The notes under the pieces are model-generated. The model did not search any database, was not told the origin of the DNA, and saw only the letters and a program-made list of their open reading frames with translations. From positions 1 through 50,803 of the forward strand of contig JABTUM010000006.1 of the NCBI GenBank assembly GCA_015075375.1: a DNA stretch of 50,803 nt, given 5' to 3'. Positions 16,209 through 24,098 of the stretch are shown one piece after another (within the stretch, counting starts at the first letter, position 1; every line of letters begins with the position of its first letter). The translations under genes and the position numbers were made by a program. Source of the stretch: Planctomycetota bacterium (lineage in GTDB: Bacteria; Planctomycetota; SZUA-567; H5-PLA8).

Positions 16209-16805
16209 ATGCTCGCGCTTTTACTCGCGGTCGGATGCTGCGCATCGTTCGCCGTCGGCGTCGTGAACGCCGTCCAGGACGCGAAGGCGCGCGAGCGGGA
16301 GGCCACCGGCATCGGGTTGCCGCGCGCGTGGAACGAGTTCCGCGCCAGTTACGACCACCTGCACGAAGACCTCGATGTCCGCTTCGAAACATGGACGCGC
16401 GAACTGGCCCTGAATCCCGAACTGGAGACCTTCCTCGAGCAAGCAGGCCCGCCCGATGCCGAAGGCACAAGCCCGCTCGTCTGGACCTGGAACCGCTCCG
16501 ACCAAGGCCGCCGCGTCACGATTACGCTGGAACTCTTCGGCTCGGGCCCCGGCCGCATGCTGCATTACGCCTACACGCATCAGCACCTCGCCGGACCGAA
16601 CAACGGCAACACGCATTCAAGCGGGACCGTCCTGTTGCGTTCCGCGCTTGCCCGCCTCGCCGTACACCTCACCGCCGCGCTCGTCGGCATGGCCGCCGGC
16701 GGGGGCTTCGTTTTTCTGCTTTGGCTCTCGGTCCAATACGGCCGCCGCCTCCAGGCCCAAGCCGCCGCCCGGACCGGACTTGGCGGCGCGGACCCGGAGC
16801 CGTAA
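16209..16805 (+). CDS. Hypothetical membrane-anchored protein, start uncertain
   Basis: The reading frame encodes a protein with two hydrophobic segments (near the N-terminus, MLALLLAVGCCASFAVGVV, and around residues 155-180, HLTAALVGMAAGGGFVFLLWLSV) flanking a soluble domain of about 130 aa. The coordinate given uses the ATG inside the first hydrophobic segment. In-frame residues just upstream (PFFQFSLAWM) match the 'FQFSL' membrane-entry motif seen in many planctomycete-type proteins, so the real protein should start earlier, but no ATG/GTG/TTG lies between that motif and the hicA stop. In-frame ATGs at 16062 and 16023 lie inside hicA. The 5' end may have been replaced when hicBA arrived. 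Function unknown. Confidence 0.65.
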   Translation: MLALLLAVGCCASFAVGVVNAVQDAKAREREATGIGLPRAWNEFRASYDHLHEDLDVRFETWTRELALNPELETFLEQAGPPDAEGTSPLVWTWNRSDQGRRVTITLELFGSGPGRMLHYAYTHQHLAGPNNGNTHSSGTVLLRSALARLAVHLTAALVGMAAGGGFVFLLWLSVQYGRRLQAQAAARTGLGGADPEP

Positions 16806-16814
16806 AACAAGCCC

Positions 16815-17672
16815 ATGCGTGCGATCCCCGTACTCTTCTTGTGGGCCTGCGCCGCGGCGGCCCTCGCCGCCGCCGAAGAAGCCGTCACCTTCGCGTACCA
16901 GATCCCGCCGCTGGGACAGACCGTCCGCCAGACCTCCGCCCTCGAACTGCGCCTCGACGTCACCGCCCGGGCCGCGGGAAAAATCGTCCAGCAGGGGCGC
17001 GACGAATTCATCCACCGCCAGACCCGCCGCGAAACCGTCCTCGCCCTCGACGGCAAGCGCCTCACCGGGCTCAAGGTCCATTACGAACGCGTCGATTTCA
17101 AGCAAGCCGGCGACGTGCCCGCGCCGTCCGCCGTCGAAGGGCAGACCTATCTCGTTGAACACCGCGACGGAGCGCTCCAGACGCGCCGAACCGACGGACG
17201 CGCGCTGCACCTTTTCGAAAAGCAGAAGCTCGAGGAAGACTTCGGCGCCTTTCACGAAGCCGACCCGCTCGCCGCCTACCTCGACGGCCGCGGCGTGAAG
17301 CTCAACGAAAAACTCGCCCCCGACGGCAAGCTCGCGCGCAAGCTCCTGAACCTCAAGCCCGCCGATCCCGAACAGATCGAAACCTTCGAACTGACCCTCA
17401 CCGGCACGCGCAAGGCCGCCGGCTTCGACTGCGCCGTCTTCAAAGCCCGGCTCGTCATGAGCAAGCTCGACGAATCCGCCGGCAACAAGCAGAAGATGAC
17501 CACCGCATTCGACGGCGAACTGCTCATCGGCATCGCCAATACGTGGCTCGTCGAAGCCGCCCTGGCCGGACCGGTGAGGGTCGCGGGGCACGTTACCGAA
17601 GGCGGCTTGAAAATGGAGGTCGAAGGCGCCGGAAAGGTGAAGCTCAACCTCGAATCCCGCGTCGTCGAATAA
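16815..17672 (+). CDS. Secreted hypothetical protein
   Basis: A 285-aa exported protein beginning with a clear signal peptide (MRAIPVLFLWACAAAALAAA, cleavage before EEAVTF). The mature part is beta-rich with alternating charged and aliphatic residues and ends with a strand-rich stretch (GPVRVAGHVTEGGLKMEVEG). Layout resembles planctomycete-type secreted proteins of unknown function with a repeated beta-barrel-like domain; no catalytic motif is seen. It lies 9 bases after the preceding membrane protein gene and is probably in the same transcript. It is convergent with the beta-helix gene, whose stop lies only 4 bases away. Confidence 0.72.
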   Translation: MRAIPVLFLWACAAAALAAAEEAVTFAYQIPPLGQTVRQTSALELRLDVTARAAGKIVQQGRDEFIHRQTRRETVLALDGKRLTGLKVHYERVDFKQAGDVPAPSAVEGQTYLVEHRDGALQTRRTDGRALHLFEKQKLEEDFGAFHEADPLAAYLDGRGVKLNEKLAPDGKLARKLLNLKPADPEQIETFELTLTGTRKAAGFDCAVFKARLVMSKLDESAGNKQKMTTAFDGELLIGIANTWLVEAALAGPVRVAGHVTEGGLKMEVEGAGKVKLNLESRVVE

Positions 17673-17676
17673 GCGC

Positions 17677-19311
17677 TCAAGGCGCCGTGCCGAAAGCCGT
17701 CTCGACGGCGGCCGCGTGTTCGCGCGCCTTGTCCAGGTGCTCCCGCGCCAGGTCGGCCTTGTCCGTCAGGTACAGAAAGAACGCCGCGCGAGCGTGATCT
17801 TCCGCCGATTCCTCGGCGACCAGCGCGAGCGACAGGTTGCGCCAGTCTTCGTTCGAGAACTGCTTCCACGGCACATTCAGCTTTCCGCCGCCGCCGCGCA
17901 TCTGAATCAACGCTTCGTCGTCGCCGGCTTTCAGCAGCTCCACGTCCTGCTTAAGACTCGTGAGCATGAACCGCGGGCGCACGCCTTGCCCCAGCGCCGC
18001 CGTGGCGCGCACGCGCAGATCCCGAACGTACCGCGCGACGGCCTCCGAGGAAGCCACCCGTTTCGGCGGCGGAGCGGGACGCTTTTCGGCCGCGGGCGCA
18101 ACGGCCTGCGCGGCGCTCGGAGCCGCCTTTAACGCCGCTTCCGGACCAGCCAGCGCCCCCGGCATCCGGCCCAACGCGGCGACGGCCGGAGCGACGGACA
18201 TCCGCGCGAGGCTCACGTTCTCGCCCGTCCCGCGGAATTCCGGCGTATTCCCGTAAAATTCGCAGTTCACGTAGCGATCATCGATCAGCTTCGCGCTGAA
18301 GATCGCGCCCCCGATGGACGGCGATTTATTGTTCGCAAAGGTGCAGTTCACCACGTGGAGGTGGCAGTACATGCTGTAGATCGCCCCGCCGTGCGTGCCG
18401 CGGTAGCCTTCCACCTTATCCACCGAACTGTTTTCGAAGATCGTATTGTAGTAGATGCTCACCGAATCCTGATTCGGCCGCGTATAGCCGAAGATCGCGC
18501 CCGCGTGCGCGCCGGCGCTGTTGTCCTTGAAGTAGCAATCGCCCACATACAAAAGCTTCTTGTCCGCGTTCTGATCGACGCCGTCGATATACACCGCCCC
18601 GCCGATCCCTCCTTGCCCGTTCGGGCCCGCATCGGCCCCGCCGCCGCTCCCGAAGGCGCGGCAGTTCGTGAACGTGCAGCCCACGATCGTCATCTGGCAC
18701 CCGATCGTGCAGATCGCGCCCCCGTTCGAGCCCGCGCAGTCCGTAAAAAGGCAGTTCGAGACGATCAGGTTCTTCTGTCCGGTGACGCGGATCGCGCCGC
18801 CTCCGATGTCGGGGCCTTTCGAGGTCGTCTTGCAGTCCGTAAACTGGCAGTCGATCACCGTCATACGCCCGTCCCATTTCGTGTTGTGGATCGCCGCGCC
18901 CTCCTTCTCCGCCCGCGCGTGCTGGAACTTGAGCCGCTGAACCGCCAACTCCGTCTTCCAGCCTTTCTGTAAAAGATTGCTCTTGCCGCCGCCGTCCAGC
19001 GTGACGAAATGATGCCCGTCGATAATCGTGGGCTTGGCCGTCTGCGGCATATCCAGGGGCTGGGTCACCAGGAGCGTCACCGGCTGCCCGCCCGTGTTGA
19101 AGACGATCACCCCGCCCTTCTGCAGCGCGCTCTGAAGCGCCTCCAACGTTACGCTTTGCGGAGTCCCGTTGCCGATGACGTGATCTGGCCGCGACGTATC
19201 CAACGGCGCGAAGCGCTCGATCACCTCGGGCGGCTTGCCCGCCTCACCGGCCCCAAGCGCGCCCGCGGCCGCAAAAGTCCACGCGAGCAACAGGCAGAGC
19301 GTGCGGTGCAT
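17677..19311 (-). CDS. Secreted beta-helix protein with a C-terminal extension domain
   Basis: A 544-aa exported protein. Signal peptide at 1-20, then a right-handed beta-helix (about 90-355) made of repeats such as VIDCQFTDCKT, VSNCLFTDCAGSNGGAI, IVGCTFTNCRAFGSGGG, VNCTFANNKSPSIGGAIF, the chlamydial-Pmp/adhesin style. An Ala/Pro linker (about 370-415) leads to a C-terminal domain (about 420-540) containing NVPWKQFSNEDWRNLSLAL and AFFLYLTDKADLAREHLDKA. That domain resembles the end of the heparinase-like protein at 30424-32859. GAGGAGG precedes the ATG. It follows the SGNH gene by 13 bases, so the pair is likely an operon. Surface or periplasmic role inferred. Confidence 0.85.
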   Translation of the reverse strand: MHRTLCLLLAWTFAAAGALGAGEAGKPPEVIERFAPLDTSRPDHVIGNGTPQSVTLEALQSALQKGGVIVFNTGGQPVTLLVTQPLDMPQTAKPTIIDGHHFVTLDGGGKSNLLQKGWKTELAVQRLKFQHARAEKEGAAIHNTKWDGRMTVIDCQFTDCKTTSKGPDIGGGAIRVTGQKNLIVSNCLFTDCAGSNGGAICTIGCQMTIVGCTFTNCRAFGSGGGADAGPNGQGGIGGAVYIDGVDQNADKKLLYVGDCYFKDNSAGAHAGAIFGYTRPNQDSVSIYYNTIFENSSVDKVEGYRGTHGGAIYSMYCHLHVVNCTFANNKSPSIGGAIFSAKLIDDRYVNCEFYGNTPEFRGTGENVSLARMSVAPAVAALGRMPGALAGPEAALKAAPSAAQAVAPAAEKRPAPPPKRVASSEAVARYVRDLRVRATAALGQGVRPRFMLTSLKQDVELLKAGDDEALIQMRGGGGKLNVPWKQFSNEDWRNLSLALVAEESAEDHARAAFFLYLTDKADLAREHLDKAREHAAAVETAFGTAP

Positions 19312-19324
19312 ACGGACCTCCTCG

Positions 19325-20749
19325 CTACTTCGCTTCTTCCCGAATCGCCGGCCGGTATACCCGGATCGCCTTCAGCGTCGGCGGCTTGCCGTCTTGCGCG
19401 ATCAACTCCAGCGTATGCTTCCCGTCCGGCAGATGATTCGCCAGCACCGTCTGAACTTCCCGCGCGGGGTCGTCAACCTTCGGCGTCGTGTAGCGCTCGG
19501 CGAACATCGGCTCCACTTTCCACTTCACCTGAAAGCCGTCTGGCGGAGATTGCTTCCCGATCTTCTTCGCGTAATCGAAGCTCCAGTCCTGCGGCTCGAT
19601 CGACACGCGCCCGCTCGTGGATACGAACTTCTCTTTGCCGCGCCCCTTCCCGTCCGCCCCGGTCACCGAACCGCTCAGCTCGAATTCGAAATCGTCGCAC
19701 GCCTCGTTGAAGCCCCGGCACGTCGCCGTCCACTCTTCGGCCGCCGGCGTCTTCTCCCACGTGATGCGTTTGATGGTCGGGAACCAGCCCCCCGGCGGCC
19801 GGTTCGGCCGCGTTGCCGTATAGCAGCTCGCGAACGCCGCCGGGCTCTGCCCGTCGATACGCACCTCCGCCGAACCGCCCTCCCCCGCTCCGGCCAGCGC
19901 CACCACGCGGTGGCCTTCGAAGGGAAGCGCCAGCTTCCCGTTCTCCCACTTCACGTCTTTTCCTACTTCGTAATCGGTGGCCAGATGCTTCCATTCGTCC
20001 TTCGGCGCGTCGGGCACATGCACGAGAAAGCGCTTCACCAGTTCGGCCATCAGCCATTGGCCGTGCGGATTGCAGTGGACGTTGTCGGACAACAGCGCCT
20101 TCGGCTCCAGACCATGCGCCTTCAGGTACGCCACCCATTCCCAGCGCTGCGGCTGAAACGCACAGCCGTACTTTTCGGCGATCGGCGGGAGCAAAAAATA
20201 GTTCATCTTGTCTTCCCACTCTTTCTGCGTCTCCCAGAAATTCCCCTCCGCCTTCGGCTCCGGCCATTTCGTCGCGTGATCCGATTGCATGATCACCTCG
20301 GCCGACGTCTGCGTCCGGATCAGCTTGATCAGGTTCTCGTATTCATGGTGGCTCCCGTACACATGAAAGACGACCAGATCGGGATGGAACGGAATCACGT
20401 CGTACAGCGCCGTCCGCACCAGCAGTTGCGAAGCGAAGCCCGCGATCGCACGGTTCTCGACGGTCAGGTCGGCATGCGGAAAGCGCGCCTTCAAGTCGGC
20501 CTCGACGCGCTTGAACCAGGTCCCTGCCGTGATCGACTGCCCGTAAAATAAAATGCGCACGGGGTTGCGCTTCTGAGGTGTACTGGAAGCCAGGAGCGTC
20601 ATCGTGCGCTGGATATGCCGCCCGTAAGCGGAAGTGTCCGCGGGCGGAACCAGCGCCGGATACGCCGGTTCTTCGCCGCTTTGAACCGAAACCGCGGGCA
20701 AAACGAGCAGCAGCGCGCACAGCAAGGCCAGGCCGGCGGTTACATTCAC
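19325..20749 (-). CDS. Large secreted SGNH/GDSL-type hydrolase
   Basis: A 474-aa exported protein with a GTG start at 20749 (GGAGG 12 bases upstream). Residues 1-24 form a signal peptide. The SGNH core (about 60-240) has block I ILFYGQSITAG, where Gln replaces Asp of GDS, block III-like HVYGSHHEYE in place of GxND, and block V SDNVHCNPHGQ with the Asp-x-x-His. The remaining 230 residues are beta-sandwich-like (carbohydrate-binding-type) ending LELIAQDGKPPTLKAIRVYRP. Catalytic Ser and His remain, but the oxyanion Asn is not obvious. Possibly a carbohydrate esterase on polysaccharide (inference). First gene of a two-gene unit with the beta-helix protein. Confidence 0.83.
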   Translation of the reverse strand: MNVTAGLALLCALLLVLPAVSVQSGEEPAYPALVPPADTSAYGRHIQRTMTLLASSTPQKRNPVRILFYGQSITAGTWFKRVEADLKARFPHADLTVENRAIAGFASQLLVRTALYDVIPFHPDLVVFHVYGSHHEYENLIKLIRTQTSAEVIMQSDHATKWPEPKAEGNFWETQKEWEDKMNYFLLPPIAEKYGCAFQPQRWEWVAYLKAHGLEPKALLSDNVHCNPHGQWLMAELVKRFLVHVPDAPKDEWKHLATDYEVGKDVKWENGKLALPFEGHRVVALAGAGEGGSAEVRIDGQSPAAFASCYTATRPNRPPGGWFPTIKRITWEKTPAAEEWTATCRGFNEACDDFEFELSGSVTGADGKGRGKEKFVSTSGRVSIEPQDWSFDYAKKIGKQSPPDGFQVKWKVEPMFAERYTTPKVDDPAREVQTVLANHLPDGKHTLELIAQDGKPPTLKAIRVYRPAIREEAK

Positions 20750-20961
20750 GGTTGGATCGGGCCTCCGTCTGAGTTAGGATGATCCGGCTGGATAAGCTAA
20801 CGTACTCAGCCGCGGTGACTTGCATACACCATGACCGGTTCGTCCGGACAGAAAGTTGCCCTGCACGGAGCTTCATTCGTCGTTGAAGATATGTAAGTAA
20901 CCGAAACCTTCGACACCGTCTGGCTTTTGACGTGTGAAAGAGGATAGCGCGAAGACCAACT

Positions 20962-21525
20962 ATGAGCGACGAACGGCCGGCCGTAAATCTGTCAGCCCTT
21001 GCGGAAGCCTGCGTGCAGGACGCCGAAGAGGATCCTGTTCCGCTGGGCGATCTGTGGGCCAATCAGCGCGCCGTCTTCGTCTTTCTGCCGCCGCTGCGCT
21101 CCAAGGCCGCGCGGATGCGCCTCGCGCTCGTCTCCGAACACCTCAAGCCGTTCCGCTCGCTCGGCGCGGAAGTCTACCTCATCGGCCCCAACCGCCCCGA
21201 CCAGGCCGACCGCTTCGAAGACGCCCAGAAGCCCGACTGCGAACTCTACGTCGATCCCGAACGCCACGCCTACCGCGCCGCCGGACTGCTTAAGGAAGAC
21301 CGCAAAGCCAGCCAATCCAGCGGCATCCTGCGCAGCCTCGCCGCGCTCCTGGGCGCCAGCTTCGAAGACGTGAAGGAAGGCGTCGAATACGGCGGCCTCG
21401 TGGTGATCGTCCCGCCCGGACGCGTCGTCTTTGCCCACGCCGCCCATGCCGTCGACGAACCGCTGCCGATCAAGCAAGCCCACGAAGCGCTCAAGAATTC
21501 AGGCTGGAGCCACCTGGCGGAATAA
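20962..21525 (+). CDS. AhpC/TSA-like thioredoxin-fold protein lacking the peroxidatic cysteine
   Basis: A 187-aa protein with the order of the AhpC/TSA-2 (PRXL2/AAED1-like) family: LGDLWANQRAVFVFLPPL, then a helix, SLGAEVYLIGPNRPDQADRF, CELYVDPERHAYRAAGL, GGLVVIVPPGRVVFAHAAHAVDEP. At the place where relatives have a CxxC or Cys-Pro (RHFGCPFCRE type), this protein reads PLRSKAARMRLA, so the redox-active cysteines are gone. Only two cysteines remain (AEACVQD, DCELYV), neither at the active position. It may be a regulatory or structural relative. It is a lone gene with long upstream spacer (212 bases) and no strong ribosome site. Confidence 0.75.
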   Translation: MSDERPAVNLSALAEACVQDAEEDPVPLGDLWANQRAVFVFLPPLRSKAARMRLALVSEHLKPFRSLGAEVYLIGPNRPDQADRFEDAQKPDCELYVDPERHAYRAAGLLKEDRKASQSSGILRSLAALLGASFEDVKEGVEYGGLVVIVPPGRVVFAHAAHAVDEPLPIKQAHEALKNSGWSHLAE

Positions 21526-21584
21526 GCCCGCCCCGGGCCGCTGAATGCTCGTGGAATTTTAAAACGCCTTGCGCCGAAGCACGG

Positions 21585-22727
21585 CTATTTCTTGAATCGG
21601 TACGCATACGTTCGCTTGCCGTACTGATTCTGCGGGTCGGTGCCGATGAAGAGATACACGTTGTCCACCGGATTGTAGACCAAGCAGTGAAAGGTCATGT
21701 CGGTGCACTTATCGCCCTGCATGGCATGCGCGGCCCATACGTTTTGGGCCGGATCGAAGGTGTAGAACTTCCCGCCCATGATCCCGCCGCCGATGAGCTT
21801 GCTCTTCGGGTCATAGGCAAACGCGCACTCCGAAGGCTTCGGCTGCTCGCCGGTTACCGTCAGCTTGGTGATCTTCGATTGCGCGAAGTTCTGCCTGTTG
21901 AGTTCCAGCTTCCAGGGTTCCTTCTTGTCGCCGATGCCGTACATGCACTGGTCAGGCGGGTAGTACACCAGCGTGCCCGAGTAGGCGGTGACCTTGTGCT
22001 TGTCGATGATGTTATCCAGAATCTTAACCGACTTGCGGGTTTCCAGGTCCAGCATGAACACACCCTGCCCCGCCTGCCCGATGACCTTCTTCGAAATCGG
22101 ATCGTATTCCGCGACCGCGCCGTAACCTCCGAATGCATTTTCGAACGGTTCCCATTTCCCGGTGGCGAAATCGTACGCGCCTCCGCCGCCGCCAAAGTAG
22201 CCGATGCCCGGCGCCACGCTCGAAGGGCCGCAGCCGTTCATCAGCACCAGGAACTCCTTGCGGTGTTCGGGCACCAGCAGCAAATCGTAGGTGTGCCGGG
22301 CGGCCGGGCGCGGATACGGGCCTTCGCCCCCCGACTTCCAGAAGGCCTTCTCCATGTTCTCGGGCTTGTAGAAGCGCGCCGGCGTCGGCTTGTACAGCGA
22401 GGACCATTGCAGGGTCTTGAAATCGAAGACATAAATCGTATCGCTGAAAGTCGTCGCGTGCCCGCCGCCGAACATCAACACGCGGTGGTTGTGCAGGTCA
22501 TACGTCATCCCGCTGTAATCGGTTACGCCCGCTCCCGAACCCTGGCCCTCGCCTTCGGGCACCTCGAGCTTCAACGGCCCCAAATCCACCACCGTGTGGT
22601 CGGGCAGTTGAGCGAATTTCGGATGGGGCGCGGGGTTCGGCGCGGCAAGAGAGGGGGTCGCCGCTTGCAGCGTAAACCCATGGGCCAGACACAGCATCAA
22701 GAGGACAAATCCAACGGGCTTTATCAT
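21585..22727 (-). CDS. Secreted Kelch/galactose-oxidase-like beta-propeller protein
   Basis: A 380-aa exported protein. The ATG at 22727 has AAGGAG 8 bases upstream and opens a signal peptide (MIKPVGFVLLMLCLAHGFTLQA). Repeats with the Kelch-like pattern follow: DYSGMTYDLHNHRVLMFGGGH, TIYVFDFKTLQWSSLY, HTYDLLLVPEHRKEFLVLMNG, GAYDFATGKWEPFE, AVAEYDPISKKVIGQAGQGVFMLDLETRK, FAYDPKSKLIGGGIMGGKFYTFDP, HCLVYNPVDNVYLFIG. No catalytic Tyr-Cys pair as in galactose oxidase could be assigned. It is divergent from the GntR/LacI regulator across an extremely AT-rich spacer, so that regulator may control it. Confidence 0.8.
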   Translation of the reverse strand: MIKPVGFVLLMLCLAHGFTLQAATPSLAAPNPAPHPKFAQLPDHTVVDLGPLKLEVPEGEGQGSGAGVTDYSGMTYDLHNHRVLMFGGGHATTFSDTIYVFDFKTLQWSSLYKPTPARFYKPENMEKAFWKSGGEGPYPRPAARHTYDLLLVPEHRKEFLVLMNGCGPSSVAPGIGYFGGGGGAYDFATGKWEPFENAFGGYGAVAEYDPISKKVIGQAGQGVFMLDLETRKSVKILDNIIDKHKVTAYSGTLVYYPPDQCMYGIGDKKEPWKLELNRQNFAQSKITKLTVTGEQPKPSECAFAYDPKSKLIGGGIMGGKFYTFDPAQNVWAAHAMQGDKCTDMTFHCLVYNPVDNVYLFIGTDPQNQYGKRTYAYRFKK

Positions 22728-22740
22728 GTACAGGCTCCTT

Positions 22741-22925
22741 ATATAATCAGAAGTTCTCAGCTTCACCCCTATTGTTAGTTAACACCGGTATATTTGTTAT
22801 TTATTATCTTTATGAAGATCCATAGCGATAGACTAAATACTATTACTCCTTATTTATTAAATAGTTATACTTGTAAAATAACCAGGTCTATTGATTTTGC
22901 TTGTCAGTTATGTTAATTAATAAGC
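22741..22925. other. AT-rich island between divergent genes (promoters or possible origin)
   Basis: A hand count of 22781-22920 gives 35 G/C in 140 bases (25%), in a molecule whose genes are strongly GC-rich. The island holds TTAACACCGG (22779-), TGTTAT (22795-22800), TTATTTATTA, TTATTTATTAAATAG and TGTTAATTAATAA. It separates the beta-propeller gene (minus) from the GntR/LacI gene (plus), so it must contain their promoters. Its extreme composition also suits a DNA-unwinding element. No DnaA box was seen. No ORF of note lies in it. Confidence 0.6.
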
Positions 22926-24029
22926 GTGCCTGAATCCACGCAAGGAAACCAAGTCCGGGCCTGCAAAGAGCACCTGCGCACGATGATCGCGCGGGCCGAA
23001 TTGCCCGAGGGCGCCCCGCTCGATGAAGTCGAACTACGCCGCGAGACCGGGGCCACCGTAAGAGCCGTCCGGGCCGCGCTTTCGGAACTCGCGCGCGAAG
23101 GCCTGATCGTGCGCAAGCGCCACGTCGGAACCTTCGTGGCCGGGCACCTGCCCGAAGCTCATTTCCCGGTTCTGCCGAAGTTGCGCTCGGTCGGCATTCT
23201 CACCAGTCGCGGCCATGGCTATTTCACGTCGTCGGAATACGGCATCGAGATCTTGCGCGGCATGGAACTGGCCCTGCATCAGCCCGCACAGATCACCTTC
23301 TTTACCCACGGCGAACGAAACATGGGCCTCGACGATCTTCCCCCCGTCGATGTCGCCGAAATGCGCCGCACTTGCCAAGGCGTGGTGGCCGTCGAAGCCA
23401 CACACGCCGGTCAATTGAACGAAATCGCCCGCGGCGTGCCGCTGGTGGTCGTGGACTTCGCGCCGGCGGCCGCCTCTTTCGATGCCGTGGAAATCGATCA
23501 CTTCCAGGCCGGCTATCTGGCCGCGCGGCATCTGCTCGCGCTGGGGCATCGGCGCGTGGCCTACATCGGCGAAGGACCGCTTCCCGAATCGACAGATCCG
23601 TCGTGGCAACAACGCTTGAGCGGATACATCCGCGCGCTGGTCGAGGCAGGCCTCCCCGCTAAGCCCGAAATGATTCTCGATATTCGCCGCAGCGTCCAGC
23701 TCCTGCAGAGCTTGCTGCCCGAATTCCATCGGCGAGCGCACCCGGGCGCGTACGTGGTGGCGAACTGTGGCTTGGTCGAACCGGCCATGCGCGTCCTGAG
23801 CGGCTTGGGCGTAGCCGTACCGAACCAAGTAAGTCTTGCTGCCGCGGATAGTTCGAAAATAAAGGCCGGAGCGATGGAGATCAGCCAGGTGCGCGCGGAT
23901 TACGAAGGGCTCGGCCGCCAAGCGCTGCGCCTGCTCGCGGCGCGCATGGCCTGCAAAGCCATGCCGCCCGTCAAGATGGTCCTGCCCGTCTCGTTTCAGC
24001 CCGCGCAAACGAGTATCGGCGCGCAATAG
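22926..24029 (+). CDS. GntR-HTH / LacI-type sensor transcriptional regulator
   Basis: A 367-aa regulator with a GTG start. Residues about 8-75 form a GntR winged helix (ELRRETGATVRAVRAALSELAREGLIVRKRHVGTFVAG). The remaining part is a periplasmic-binding-protein-like sensor of the LacI/GalR class (SVGILTSRGHGYF.., VVAVEATHAGQLNEIARGVPLVVVD, HFQAGYLAARHLLALGHRRVAYIGEG, then VSLAAADSS near the end). Such GntR/LacI hybrids (AraR-like) sense sugars. It faces the beta-propeller gene across the AT-rich island. The ligand cannot be inferred. Confidence 0.9.
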   Translation: MPESTQGNQVRACKEHLRTMIARAELPEGAPLDEVELRRETGATVRAVRAALSELAREGLIVRKRHVGTFVAGHLPEAHFPVLPKLRSVGILTSRGHGYFTSSEYGIEILRGMELALHQPAQITFFTHGERNMGLDDLPPVDVAEMRRTCQGVVAVEATHAGQLNEIARGVPLVVVDFAPAAASFDAVEIDHFQAGYLAARHLLALGHRRVAYIGEGPLPESTDPSWQQRLSGYIRALVEAGLPAKPEMILDIRRSVQLLQSLLPEFHRRAHPGAYVVANCGLVEPAMRVLSGLGVAVPNQVSLAAADSSKIKAGAMEISQVRADYEGLGRQALRLLAARMACKAMPPVKMVLPVSFQPAQTSIGAQ

Positions 24030-24098
24030 CCGCAGCACGTATCCGCACCGCTTGCAAAAGCGCCGAACCGGTACGGCCCATGGATTTCTCTGGCGGTC

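Noticed and set aside
22004..22020. DnaA-box-like TTATCCAGA
   Set aside because: Single copy with a mismatch inside a coding sequence; no cluster of boxes was found in any AT-rich gap.
24047..24062. CGCTT-gcaa-AAGCG hairpin after the GntR/LacI gene
   Set aside because: Stem of only 5 bp and no T run, too weak to call a terminator.
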